Assembly: GCF_026723865.1 (NCBI RefSeq)
Contig: NZ_CP113529.1
Coordinates: 1,488,001 to 1,552,000 of the forward strand
Direction of reading: 5' to 3'
DNA: 64,000 nucleotides
DNA from: Mycobacterium sp. Aquia_216
Lineage (GTDB): Bacteria; Actinomycetota; Actinomycetes; Mycobacteriales; Mycobacteriaceae
Numbering within the stretch: the first letter of the stretch is position 1; each line of letters opens with the position of its first letter. The position numbers and the translations under genes were made by a program. Shown here one piece after another: positions 9,570-17,520 of the stretch. A model generated the notes under the pieces. It saw only the letters and a list, made by a program, of their open reading frames with translations. It had not been told where the DNA came from and ran no database searches.

Positions 9570-12233
9570 TCAGCGTCGCTTCAGCCGGATCTTCCACCAC
9601 ACGATCGCGCTATAGCCGATGCACAGCAGGCCGAGCATGGCCATATCGAAAAGCCAGGCGCCCCTGGTGTGATTCCAGTGCTGGTCCTTCGGGTCGGTCG
9701 GACCCGGGATCAACCGGTGGGTGTCGATCGTCGACGCCGACGCCGCGAAGCCCCACCGGGCCGGCGTAACCCACGACAACTGATCGAGCACGGCCCGGTT
9801 GGTCACCCAGATCATGCCGCCGGAGAACACCAGCTGGCTCATGATCGACACCACCAGCATCGGCATGATCTGGTCTTGGGACTGGGCCAGCGCCGACAGC
9901 GCCATGCCGAGCAGTGCCGCACCCACACACGTCGCGGCCACGGTGACGAACAGTTCGAAGTTGACGTTGCCCAGGATCACGGCATTCGAGATCGGTTGGC
10001 CCCACCCGATCACGGAGATGGCCGTGGCGATCGCCGCCTGAACGATCGCGAACGTCGAGAAGACCACGATCTTGGCGCCCATATAGGCGGCCGTGGAGAG
10101 GCCGACCGCCTGTTCGCGTTTGAAGATGGGTCGCTCGCCGATCAGGTCGCGGATCGTCAGCGCGGTACCCATGAACACGGCGCCGACGTTGAGCATGACC
10201 AGAATCTGGTCGGGCTGAGCGGGATTGTTGCCCAGCGGGTCGGACATGCCGTATCCGCTGTTGCCACGAACGGTCAGGGTGAGGATGCCGATCAGGAAAG
10301 GCAACAGCGCCAGGAACACCGTGTAACCGCGGTCGGAGATGACCAGCCGTATCTGGCGGCGCGCAATCGTGGAGAACTGGCGAAATATGTCGGCGTGTAC
10401 CGGCTCGCCCAAATCGGCGGCCGGGCTGTGTTCGGCGGGTACCTGCGGCTGCTGCTGGTTTTCCTCCCGGAAGCGGCGGTTGGCTTCGTCGGGGTCGGCG
10501 CCCACCTTGGCGAAGATGTCGGCCCAGTTGGTGGTGCCCATCGCCGCGCCGATCTGGCTGGGCGGACCCAGAAACGCCGTCTTGCCGCCGGGCGCAACCA
10601 GCAACAGCTGATCGCAGACGTCGAGGTAAGACACCGAGTGGGTGACCACCAGCACCACGCGGCCGGCGTCGGCCAGCTGGCGCAGCATCATCATCACCTG
10701 ACGGTCCAGCGCCGGGTCCAGGCCGGTGGTGGGTTCGTCGAGAAGCAACAGCGACGGCCCGGTGAGCAGTTCCAGGGCCACCGAGGCGCGTTTGCGCTGG
10801 CCGCCGGAGAGCTTGTCGACGCGGGTGTCGGCGTGCTTGGTCAGCTCGAGTTCCTCGAGCACCTGGGACACCACCCGCTCGCGGTCGGCCTTGCTGGTGT
10901 CGGGGGGCAGCCGGAGCTCGGCCGCGTAGCCCAAGGCTTGGTTGACCGTCAGCTGCCGGTGCACGACGTCGTCCTGGGGGACCATTCCGATCCTGCTGCG
11001 CAGCGACGCGTATTCGGTGTGGATGTTGTGGCCCTCGAAGGTCACGGTGCCGGAGCTGGGGCTGGTGTATCCGGCGATCAGCCGCGACAGCGTGGTCTTA
11101 CCGGCCCCGGACCCGCCGATGATGGCGGTCAGCGTGCCGGGGCGGGCGGTCAGCGAGATGTGGTCGAGCAGTTGCTTACCGCCATCGACGGTGAAACAGA
11201 CCGAGTTCACTTCGAGCCCGCCGGTGCGCGTGGCGGCTTCGGTGCGCCGGACCAGGGTGTCGCGGGTGAAGACCAGGTCGACGTTGCCGATCGTGACCAC
11301 GTCACCCTCGGTCAGCACCGCCGAGCCGACGCGGACGCCGTTGACGAAGGTCCCGTTGATGCTGTGCGCGTCGCGAATCTCGGTGCCCAGTGGTGTCTGG
11401 GTCAAGAACGCGTGATGGCGCGAGGCCAGCACGTCTTGGATGACGATGTCGTTGTCGGTGGCGCGGCCGATCGTCAGCGAGCCGGTCGGCTTCTGCATCG
11501 CTCCGGACCGAGAAGGCAGCAACGCCTGGAACATCTTGGTCGCCAGGTTCCCCACCTCGGCAGGTTTGGCCTCGACGACGGGCGACATCTGGGTCTGTGG
11601 TGCGGCAGGCATCGGCGCCGCACCGGATATTTGCGGCGGGGGGTAGTTGGGCGGGGGACCGGGAGGATAGGCGGGCGGTCGCGCCACCGAGGTCGGGTAA
11701 ACCGGCTGTCCCGGCGGGCCCGGCCGCTGACCGGGCGCGCCGGGATGCGGCCGTGGTGGTGGCGGTCCGCCCCAGTTGGCCTGTCGGCCCGGCGGCGGAC
11801 CGGGCGGAGCGGCCAGCGGATGCCCCGGCTGCCCCGACGCCTGTGACGAAGGCCAGGCTGCCGCGGCGTGCGCCGCCGGGATGCCCATCGACTCGGTTTG
11901 CGGCGGCCGCCCGGCCATTCCCTGGTGCCGGCCGACCTCGAAGGTCAGCAACGGCCCGTCCGGGTTTCCGATGTTGACGCTCTGGCCGTCATGGATGTCG
12001 ACGACCGGCACCTTCCGGCCGTTGGCGAAAGTGCCGTTGAGGGAACCGTTGTCGATCGCCAGCCACCGGCCCTGGTCAAAGCGAAGCAGCAGATGGGCAC
12101 GCGAAATCAGCGGGTGCGTGATGCGCATGTCGGCCCGGAGGTCGCGCCCCACCACCACGTCGTGACCTGCTGCGAAGGTGCGTTCCGACCCGTCGTACCG
12201 AACGGTTAACGTCGGCGCGGCTGGTGCGTTCAT
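9570..12233 (-). CDS. FHA-domain ABC exporter, ATPase fused to permease (Rv1747-like), copy 1
   Basis: This 887-residue paralogue of the next gene has the same order: FHA-1 (~10-105), a long Pro/Gly-rich linker (~110-235), FHA-2 (~265-340, with VLASRHHAFL and HSINGTFVNGVRVG), ABC ATPase (GGSGAGKTT, LSGGQRKRASVALELL, LLLLDEPTTGLD) and an ABC2 membrane domain. ATG at 12233 is preferred because FHA-1 starts a few residues later; an upstream in-frame extension to 12380 adds only Arg/His-rich sequence. The linker is much longer than in copy 2 and is where Rv1747 carries its phospho-acceptor threonines. Near-identical ATPase blocks in the two genes point to tandem duplication. The transported substrate is inferred only from Rv1747 (phosphatidylinositol mannoside-type lipids). 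Confidence 0.9.
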   Translation of the reverse strand: MNAPAAPTLTVRYDGSERTFAAGHDVVVGRDLRADMRITHPLISRAHLLLRFDQGRWLAIDNGSLNGTFANGRKVPVVDIHDGQSVNIGNPDGPLLTFEVGRHQGMAGRPPQTESMGIPAAHAAAAWPSSQASGQPGHPLAAPPGPPPGRQANWGGPPPPRPHPGAPGQRPGPPGQPVYPTSVARPPAYPPGPPPNYPPPQISGAAPMPAAPQTQMSPVVEAKPAEVGNLATKMFQALLPSRSGAMQKPTGSLTIGRATDNDIVIQDVLASRHHAFLTQTPLGTEIRDAHSINGTFVNGVRVGSAVLTEGDVVTIGNVDLVFTRDTLVRRTEAATRTGGLEVNSVCFTVDGGKQLLDHISLTARPGTLTAIIGGSGAGKTTLSRLIAGYTSPSSGTVTFEGHNIHTEYASLRSRIGMVPQDDVVHRQLTVNQALGYAAELRLPPDTSKADRERVVSQVLEELELTKHADTRVDKLSGGQRKRASVALELLTGPSLLLLDEPTTGLDPALDRQVMMMLRQLADAGRVVLVVTHSVSYLDVCDQLLLVAPGGKTAFLGPPSQIGAAMGTTNWADIFAKVGADPDEANRRFREENQQQPQVPAEHSPAADLGEPVHADIFRQFSTIARRQIRLVISDRGYTVFLALLPFLIGILTLTVRGNSGYGMSDPLGNNPAQPDQILVMLNVGAVFMGTALTIRDLIGERPIFKREQAVGLSTAAYMGAKIVVFSTFAIVQAAIATAISVIGWGQPISNAVILGNVNFELFVTVAATCVGAALLGMALSALAQSQDQIMPMLVVSIMSQLVFSGGMIWVTNRAVLDQLSWVTPARWGFAASASTIDTHRLIPGPTDPKDQHWNHTRGAWLFDMAMLGLLCIGYSAIVWWKIRLKRR

Positions 12234-12295
12234 CGCCACAACTCTAGCCCGTGGACTTCGTTGACCATCCGCACCGATGCGGCACGTCGGGCCTG

Positions 12296-13513
12296 TTACG
12301 CGACCGAGTCGGGCGCCCCGGTGACGACGCACCGGGTCCGGGTGTAGATCGTCGGCATGCAGCGATTGCAGTGCGTGCACGCCGAATGGACGCTGTGCCG
12401 GGCGCCGTCGGCGGCGAGTCGATTGATCAAATCCGGCTCGGCCAGCAACGCCCGGGCCATCGCGACGAACTCGAATCCCTCGGACATCGCGAGATCCATC
12501 GTCTCCCGGTTGGTGATGCCGCCGAGCAGAATCAACGGCATCGACAGCTCGGCGCGAAACAGCTTGGCATCACGCAGCAGATATGCCTCGCGATAAGCGT
12601 ATTCGCGCAGGAACTTGGTGCCCGTCATGCGCATGCCCCAGCGCAGCGGCGGCTTGAACGCACCGGCGAACTCCTTGAGCGGGGCGTCGCCGCGGAACAG
12701 ATACATCGGGTTGACCAGCGAGCTGCCGGCCGTGAGCTCGATCGCGTCCAGGCCGCCGTCGTCCTGCAGCCACTTGGCGGTGGTCAGCGACTCTTCGGTG
12801 GTGATGGCGCCGCGCACGCCGTCGGCCATGTTGAGCTTGGCGGTGACCGCGATCGGCGTTCCCTCTTTGTCCACCGCGCGCCGAACGGCCATCACCATGC
12901 CGCGGGCGACCTTGGCCCGGTTCTCCAGCGATCCACCGAACTCGTCGTCGCGACGGTTGATCAGCGGAGACAGGAACGAACTCGCAAAATAGTTGTGGCC
13001 CAAATGAATTTCGACGGCGTCGAAGCCGGCTTCCATGGCGAACCGGGCCGCGTCGGCGTGCGCGGCGATCACGTCCTCGATGTCGTCGCGGGTTGCCTTG
13101 CGGGCGAACCGCATTCCGATCGGGTTGAAGAACCGCACCGGCGCCAGCGCCTTGGCCTTGTTGGACTTGGCATTGGCGACCGGACCCGCGTGGCCGATCT
13201 GTGCGCTGACCGCCGCGCCTTCGGCGTGGATCGCGTCGGTGAGCCGGCGCAGCCCGGGCACCGCCTCCGGGCGCATCCAGAGTCCGTTGCCCTCGGTGCG
13301 TCCGCCGGGCGAGACGGCGCAGTAGGCGACGGTCGTCATGCCGACCCCGCCGGCGGCCGGCAGCCGGTGGTATTCGATCAGGTCGTCGCTCACCAGCGCG
13401 CCGGGCGTGCGCGCTTCGAATGTCGCGGACTTGATCGTCCGGTTGCGCAGCGTTATCGGTCCGAGCTTCGCGGGGCTGAACACATCGGCGGGACTGGGCT
13501 GGTCAGCGGGCAT
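12296..13513 (-). CDS. NADH:flavin oxidoreductase, Old Yellow Enzyme family (Rv3359 type)
   Basis: This 405-residue TIM-barrel flavoprotein begins DVFSPAKLGPITLRNRTIKS, the usual OYE entry strand that binds FMN. The central segment GFDAVEIHLGHNYFASSFLS holds the H-x-x-N type active-site pair found in this branch (HLGHNY). A further segment, RDDEFGGSLENRAKVARGMV, is the conserved RxDxxGGSxxNR motif. The C-terminal cysteines (CTHCNRCM) recall the 2,4-dienoyl-CoA reductase-like group that can carry an Fe-S cluster, but no second domain is present. It starts 39 bases from divergent folD. The physiological substrate is unknown. Confidence 0.86.
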   Translation of the reverse strand: MPADQPSPADVFSPAKLGPITLRNRTIKSATFEARTPGALVSDDLIEYHRLPAAGGVGMTTVAYCAVSPGGRTEGNGLWMRPEAVPGLRRLTDAIHAEGAAVSAQIGHAGPVANAKSNKAKALAPVRFFNPIGMRFARKATRDDIEDVIAAHADAARFAMEAGFDAVEIHLGHNYFASSFLSPLINRRDDEFGGSLENRAKVARGMVMAVRRAVDKEGTPIAVTAKLNMADGVRGAITTEESLTTAKWLQDDGGLDAIELTAGSSLVNPMYLFRGDAPLKEFAGAFKPPLRWGMRMTGTKFLREYAYREAYLLRDAKLFRAELSMPLILLGGITNRETMDLAMSEGFEFVAMARALLAEPDLINRLAADGARHSVHSACTHCNRCMPTIYTRTRCVVTGAPDSVA

Positions 13514-13552
13514 GCGAGGAGCCTAAACCTCTGGCATGGAAGACTGTGAGAC

Positions 13553-14398
13553 GTGGGCGCAATCACACTGGACGGCAAGGCCACCCGCGACGAGATCTTC
13601 GTCGACCTCAAGGAACGGGTGGCGGCACTGACCGCGGCGGGGCGCACGCCCGGGCTGGCTACGATCCTGGTCGGCGACGATCCTGGCTCCCAGGCGTACG
13701 TGCGCGGCAAGCATTCCGACTGCGCGAAGGTCGGCATCACCTCGATACGCCGCGATCTGCCCGCCGACATCTCGACGGCCAAGCTGAACGAAACGATCGA
13801 CGAGCTGAACGCCAACCCCGAGTGCACCGGTTACATCGTGCAGTTGCCGCTGCCCAAGCATCTCGACGAAAACGCCGCGCTGGAGCGCATCGACCCTGCC
13901 AAAGATGCCGACGGCCTGCACCCGACCAACCTGGGCCGGCTGGTGCTCAACAACCCGGCCCCGCTGCCGTGCACCCCGCGCGGCATCGTGCACCTGCTGC
14001 GCCGCTACGACGTCGAGATCGCCGGTGCGCACGTGGTCGTCATCGGGCGCGGTGTCACGGTGGGTCGCCCATTGGGACTGCTGCTGACGCGCCGCTCCGA
14101 GAACGCGACAGTGACGTTGTGCCACACCGGAACTCGTGACCTGCCGGCGCTGACCAGGCAGGCCGACATCATCGTCGCCGCCGTCGGTGTGCCCCACCTG
14201 CTGACCGCCGACATGGTGCGCCCTGGCGCCGCGGTGCTCGACGTGGGCGTCAGCCGGGTGGACGGCAAACTGGCCGGCGACGTGCATCCCGACGTCTGGG
14301 AGGTCGCCGGGCATGTGTCGCCGAATCCCGGCGGCATCGGCCCGTTGACCCGGGCCTTCCTGCTGACGAACGTCGTAGAGCTGGCCGAGCGGCAATGA
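13553..14398 (+). CDS. folD: Bifunctional methylenetetrahydrofolate dehydrogenase/cyclohydrolase FolD
   Basis: This 281-residue cytoplasmic enzyme interconverts 5,10-methylene- and 10-formyl-tetrahydrofolate, supplying one-carbon units. The catalytic motif is visible as [14 protein letters not shown], with the Tyr and Lys used by the family. It is followed by [14 protein letters not shown], the dinucleotide-binding segment [18 protein letters not shown] and the C-terminal [23 protein letters not shown] at 13553 is chosen because [14 protein letters not shown] begins at the normal position. Its stop overlaps the ATG of the DUF3017 gene by four bases, as in other mycobacteria. The symbol rests on full-length match to the family. 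Confidence 0.96.
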   Translation: MGAITLDGKATRDEIFVDLKERVAALTAAGRTPGLATILVGDDPGSQAYVRGKHSDCAKVGITSIRRDLPADISTAKLNETIDELNANPECTGYIVQLPLPKHLDENAALERIDPAKDADGLHPTNLGRLVLNNPAPLPCTPRGIVHLLRRYDVEIAGAHVVVIGRGVTVGRPLGLLLTRRSENATVTLCHTGTRDLPALTRQADIIVAAVGVPHLLTADMVRPGAAVLDVGVSRVDGKLAGDVHPDVWEVAGHVSPNPGGIGPLTRAFLLTNVVELAERQ

Positions 14399-14679
14399 GT
14401 CTGGCGAAGACCGCAGCGAAAGCTCAGTGGCCTATCTTGCTGGTCGGACTGATCTTCGCGATGGCTTTTGCGTTGGTGGGGACCAACTTCTGGCGTCGCG
14501 GTTCCCTGCTGCTCGGTATCGCCGTCGGCGTCGCGGCGGTGCTGCGGTTGGCGCTGTCCGATGATCGCGCGGGCCTATTGGTGGTGCGCAGCAAGGGTAT
14601 TGACTTCATGACCACCGCGACGGTCGGGGCCGCGATGGTCTATATCGCCTGGACCATCGATCCGCTTGGTACGGGCTAG
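14395..14679 (+). CDS. DUF3017 integral membrane protein (Rv3355c type)
   Basis: This 94-residue protein has three predicted membrane segments: [36 protein letters not shown] and a C-terminal [18 protein letters not shown]. It starts in the ATGA overlap with folD. DUF3017 proteins follow folD across mycobacteria, and no function is established. Its stop codon overlaps by four bases with the convergent DUF732 gene. Confidence 0.85.
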   Translation: MSLAKTAAKAQWPILLVGLIFAMAFALVGTNFWRRGSLLLGIAVGVAAVLRLALSDDRAGLLVVRSKGIDFMTTATVGAAMVYIAWTIDPLGTG

Positions 14680-15191
14680 ATCCCCGGGCCCGTAATTTGG
14701 GGCAGGTTGGGCATCGCCCCGCCCGGCATGTTCGGCATGACCCGGCCCGGCATGTTGGGCATCATGCCGTTGGGCGTGTTGGGCATGGCCCCGCCCGGCA
14801 TGTTGGGCATATTGCCGTTGGCCAGGTTTGCCAACGCCTGTGGGCAGTACGTCTGAATCGCGATCGTGGTGAACGTCCGAGCCATCGCCGGTGACATGCC
14901 CTGGCGCCTGATGCTCGAGACGGCCCCGGCGAAGCTGCCGCCGGGCTGGGCCAGCATCGGGCAGATGGATTCCCCCACTGCCATCGCGTTCCCGGGCTGG
15001 CCGAAGTCGACGCCGGCGTGGTTCAGCGCGTCGATGAAGTCGTCGTCTTGGTGCGCATCCGCCTCTGCCGGCGGCGCCCCAAAGGCCGCGGCGACCGTGA
15101 GCAGGCCGGCCACCGCGGCCAGCAAGCGGATAGTCAGGGGTTGATGGCGAAACGTCCAGACCCAACCATGCGCAGCAGCAACTGCTTTCAT
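14676..15191 (-). CDS. Secreted DUF732-type protein with a C-terminal Met-Pro-Asn repeat
   Basis: This 171-residue exported protein carries a signal peptide in the first ~45 residues, with hydrophobic core PLTIRLLAAVAGLLTVAAAF and an Ala-rich cleavage region near ADAHQDDDF. The mature part holds the DUF732 pattern: DDDFIDALNHAGVDFGQPGN, two cysteines (ICPML, YCPQAL) likely to form a disulphide, and a helix MSPAMARTFTTIAI. Small proteins of this class include Rv0203-like heme carriers, but heme binding here is only a possibility. The C-terminal 45 residues are an 8-residue repeat rich in Met, Pro and Asn. ATG at 15191 is chosen over an upstream in-frame start because GGGGAAG precedes it and the signal peptide then begins normally. 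Confidence 0.75.
   Translation of the reverse strand: MKAVAAAHGWVWTFRHQPLTIRLLAAVAGLLTVAAAFGAPPAEADAHQDDDFIDALNHAGVDFGQPGNAMAVGESICPMLAQPGGSFAGAVSSIRRQGMSPAMARTFTTIAIQTYCPQALANLANGNMPNMPGGAMPNTPNGMMPNMPGRVMPNMPGGAMPNLPQITGPGI
14691..14810 (-). repeat. Five-unit 24-bp tandem repeat coding for MPNMPGGA-type octapeptides
   Basis: Five in-frame copies of a 24-base unit encode MPNMPGGA, MPNTPNGM, MPNMPGRV, MPNMPGGA and the degenerate MPNLPQIT. The register is exact because Met codons (CAT on the plus strand) occur every 24 bases, at 14714 and 14738 for example. The repeat forms the tail of the secreted DUF732 protein and is likely to vary in copy number between strains. Confidence 0.85.
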
Positions 15192-15460
15192 GACAGCTTC
15201 CCCATCTGTCGCGGAGTGCTCTGAAGGCACTCGAATCACACTAGGAAGACTGATCCATGGCGGTCACGTTTGCGACACGGGGAGATCAAGGTTTGCACAC
15301 TATGCGTTTCATGAGGGCGACGCATCTGAGACATCGGTTATTACGCGGGAACCGTCACGGGCGAAGGCGGATCGCGTCCTTGGCAATCGAGGCCACACTG
15401 TGATCCGACACGTGCCACCACGTCGGTCTCTTCAGTGAGAAATGGTTAAGAATCCGGCCT

Positions 15461-16927
15461 ATGACGACGAATCGCAGCCGTCCGCTGGATCACGGGATCT
15501 CGCGCCAGACGTTTCTTCGCGGCGCCGTTTCGATGTTGGCGACGGGCGCGGTGTTTGGGACCGCACGGGCTGCCGCAGACCCCGGCGCCGCTACCGCCGG
15601 CTGGAATGGCTTGGCATCCACCATCGGTGGCAGTGTTCTGCTGCCGGCGAGCGGAGCCCAATTCTCGTCGAGCAAGCAGGTATTCAACTCGTTCTACAAC
15701 AACTCCAAGCCGGCGGCCGTCGTCACCGTGTCGTCACAAGCCGACGTGCAAAAGGCGGTCGCCTTCGCCACGGCCAACAAGCTCAAGATCGCACCGCGTG
15801 GCGGTGGGCATTCCTACGCCGGCGCGTCGAGCGCCAACGGAACGATGGTGCTCGACCTACGCGGACTTCCGGGCGGGGTGAACCTTGACGGCGGCAATGT
15901 CACGGCCACGTCGGCGACGAATCTGTGGGCGGTGCACCAAGCCTGCGCCAGCGCCGGTCGCGGCGTCCCGACGGGCAGTTGCCCGACCGTCGGTGTCGCC
16001 GGGCTGACGCTCGGCGGGGGGATAGGGGCCGATTCCCGGCACGCCGGCCTGGCGTGCGACGCGCTGCAGTCGGCGACAGTGGTGCTTCCGAGCGGCGACG
16101 TGGTGACCGCGTCCGCCAGCGATCATCCGGATCTGTTCTGGGCACTTCGCGGCGGCGGTGGCGGTAATTTCGGGGTGACGACGTCGATGACCTTCGCGAC
16201 CTTCCCGACCGGCGACACCGACGTCATTCGGCTTGAATTCGCCCCGTCGTCGGCGATCCAGGTGCTTGTCGGCTGGCAGAGCTGGCTGAGCAGCGCCGAC
16301 CGAAATGCTTGGGCCATGGTCGATCTCGCGGTCGGCGGGAACCAGCCCGACTGCCATATCCTGGCGACCTGTCCCGCCGGTGGTGCCGCCGGGGTGACCG
16401 ACGCGATCAAGGCCGCGGTCGGTTTGCAGCCCAGCGCGGTGACCAACAAGACGATGAACCGCATGGATCTGGTGACGTATCTGGCGGGTGGCAGCTCGAC
16501 ATCGCCGCCGCGGGGCTTCGTGGCCGGATCCGACGTGATCCCGACGGTGAATTCTGCTGCGGCCCACGCCATTGCCACCGCGATCGGACAATGGCCCGCC
16601 TCCGCTGGGCAGGCTTCGCTGCTGGTGGATCCACTAGGTGGCGCGATCGCCGATGTGGCTCCGGGAGATTCGGCATTCCCGTGGCGCAAGCACTCGGCGG
16701 TGCTGCAGTGGTACGTCGAGCCCGCCGCCAACCAGGTTGCCGCCGCCACGCAGTGGCTGGGCTCTGCTCACAAAGCGGTACAACAGTTTTCGGTCGGCGG
16801 ATACGTCAACTACCTGGAACCCAACAGCGCGGCGTTGCGCTACTTCGGCTCGAATCTGTCGCAACTGACCTCCGTGCGGCAGAAGTACGACCCCAACCAG
16901 ATCATGTTCTCCGGCCTCAAATTCTGA
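15461..16927 (+). CDS. Secreted FAD-linked oxidase, berberine-bridge-enzyme-like
   Basis: This 488-residue flavoprotein belongs to the VAO/PCMH superfamily. The N-terminus resembles a Tat signal (SRQTFLRGAVSMLATGAVFG, then ARAAADP); only one Arg of the twin-Arg pair is present, so the export route is uncertain. The FAD domain holds APRGGGHSYAGAS, whose His is the 8-alpha attachment site in BBE-like enzymes. GSCPTVGVAGLTLGGG follows, with the Cys of the second (6-S-cysteinyl) bond, so bicovalent flavin is likely. The C-terminal NYLEPNSAALRYFGSNLSQL is the BBE domain tail. It probably oxidises a carbohydrate or alcohol. M. tuberculosis has only remnants at this position (Rv3351c-Rv3353c region, from memory). 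Confidence 0.87.
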   Translation: MTTNRSRPLDHGISRQTFLRGAVSMLATGAVFGTARAAADPGAATAGWNGLASTIGGSVLLPASGAQFSSSKQVFNSFYNNSKPAAVVTVSSQADVQKAVAFATANKLKIAPRGGGHSYAGASSANGTMVLDLRGLPGGVNLDGGNVTATSATNLWAVHQACASAGRGVPTGSCPTVGVAGLTLGGGIGADSRHAGLACDALQSATVVLPSGDVVTASASDHPDLFWALRGGGGGNFGVTTSMTFATFPTGDTDVIRLEFAPSSAIQVLVGWQSWLSSADRNAWAMVDLAVGGNQPDCHILATCPAGGAAGVTDAIKAAVGLQPSAVTNKTMNRMDLVTYLAGGSSTSPPRGFVAGSDVIPTVNSAAAHAIATAIGQWPASAGQASLLVDPLGGAIADVAPGDSAFPWRKHSAVLQWYVEPAANQVAAATQWLGSAHKAVQQFSVGGYVNYLEPNSAALRYFGSNLSQLTSVRQKYDPNQIMFSGLKF

Positions 16928-17082
16928 GCACCGGCGCCTTTGGCGGAGTTGAGCCTGGTGGCTTTTGCCCGGCTCCGAGCGACAATACTGCTGCCACATT
17001 CATTTCGAAACCCCTTGTTTCACTTATATTCAGTGATCTCTGGGCATCGGTTTCTGTCGGTGGGTTGGTCTAGTTTCGAGGT

Positions 17083-17520
17083 ATGAGTTCAGGTGTTGTC
17101 ACGGATCGCCAGGCGCTGTTCGACGCGCTCGATACCACGTTGGATGCCGTGGTGGGGATGGACTGTGAGACCGCGCCGACTCAGGAGTGCTTCGCATTGC
17201 TGGAGCGCTACGAGACGCTGCGACGACGCCTACCGCCGGCGTTGGCGGCCACCGCTGCCGCGAAGCCACCGCCGAGGAAAAGGTGTCGAACACGGCGCGG
17301 TGATCCGGCGCTTCTATCACCGGTTGCCCGGCTGGGCCGATGCCGACACCCGCGCGCACGCCGAAGCCGACCTGGCCCGCCAGGCGTCGCAGTACCAGCC
17401 CGACCAGTTGATCGTCCTGGCCGAGCGCCTCGCCGACTGCCTCAACCCCGACGGCAACTTCACCGACGACGACGACCGCGCCCACCGCCGCGGTGTAACC
17501 CTGGGCAACCAACAAGCCGC
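17083..17520 (+). pseudogene. Decayed 13E12-family (DUF222) gene: internal deletion, frameshift and 3' truncation
   Basis: The first frame reads ALFDALDTTLDAVVGMDCET and LLERYETLRRRLP, the N-terminus of a 13E12 protein. It jumps directly to PALAATAAAK, which in intact members lies some 80 residues later. The reading frame then changes near 17260-17285 and continues with HGAVIRRFYHRLPGW, DTRAHAEADLA, LADRLADCLNPDGNFTDDD and RRGVTLGNQQA. The similarity stops near 17520 with no HNH domain. The lesions are therefore a deletion, a frameshift and loss of the C-terminal half. Beyond the break the plus strand is antisense to the end of the MFS transporter gene. It is unlikely to make a functional protein. 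Confidence 0.8.

Noticed and set aside
7109..12233. Insertion sequence or transposon created by the repeated blocks in this region
   Set aside because: The repetition is explained by two paralogous ABC genes; no transposase or terminal inverted repeats are seen.
12234..12380. Longer N-terminus for the first FHA-ABC exporter
   Set aside because: The extension is Arg/His-rich with no FHA similarity and runs into the stop region of the flavin oxidoreductase; ATG 12233 fits the domain start.
15190..15438. Plus-strand 82-residue open frame between the DUF732 and flavoprotein genes
   Set aside because: It overlaps the DUF732 promoter, has no family similarity and poor codon bias, so it is likely non-coding.
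17020..17036. TCACT-N7-AGTGA inverted repeat before the 13E12 remnant
   Set aside because: Arms of only five bases in an AT-rich promoter patch are expected by chance, and the downstream gene is broken.
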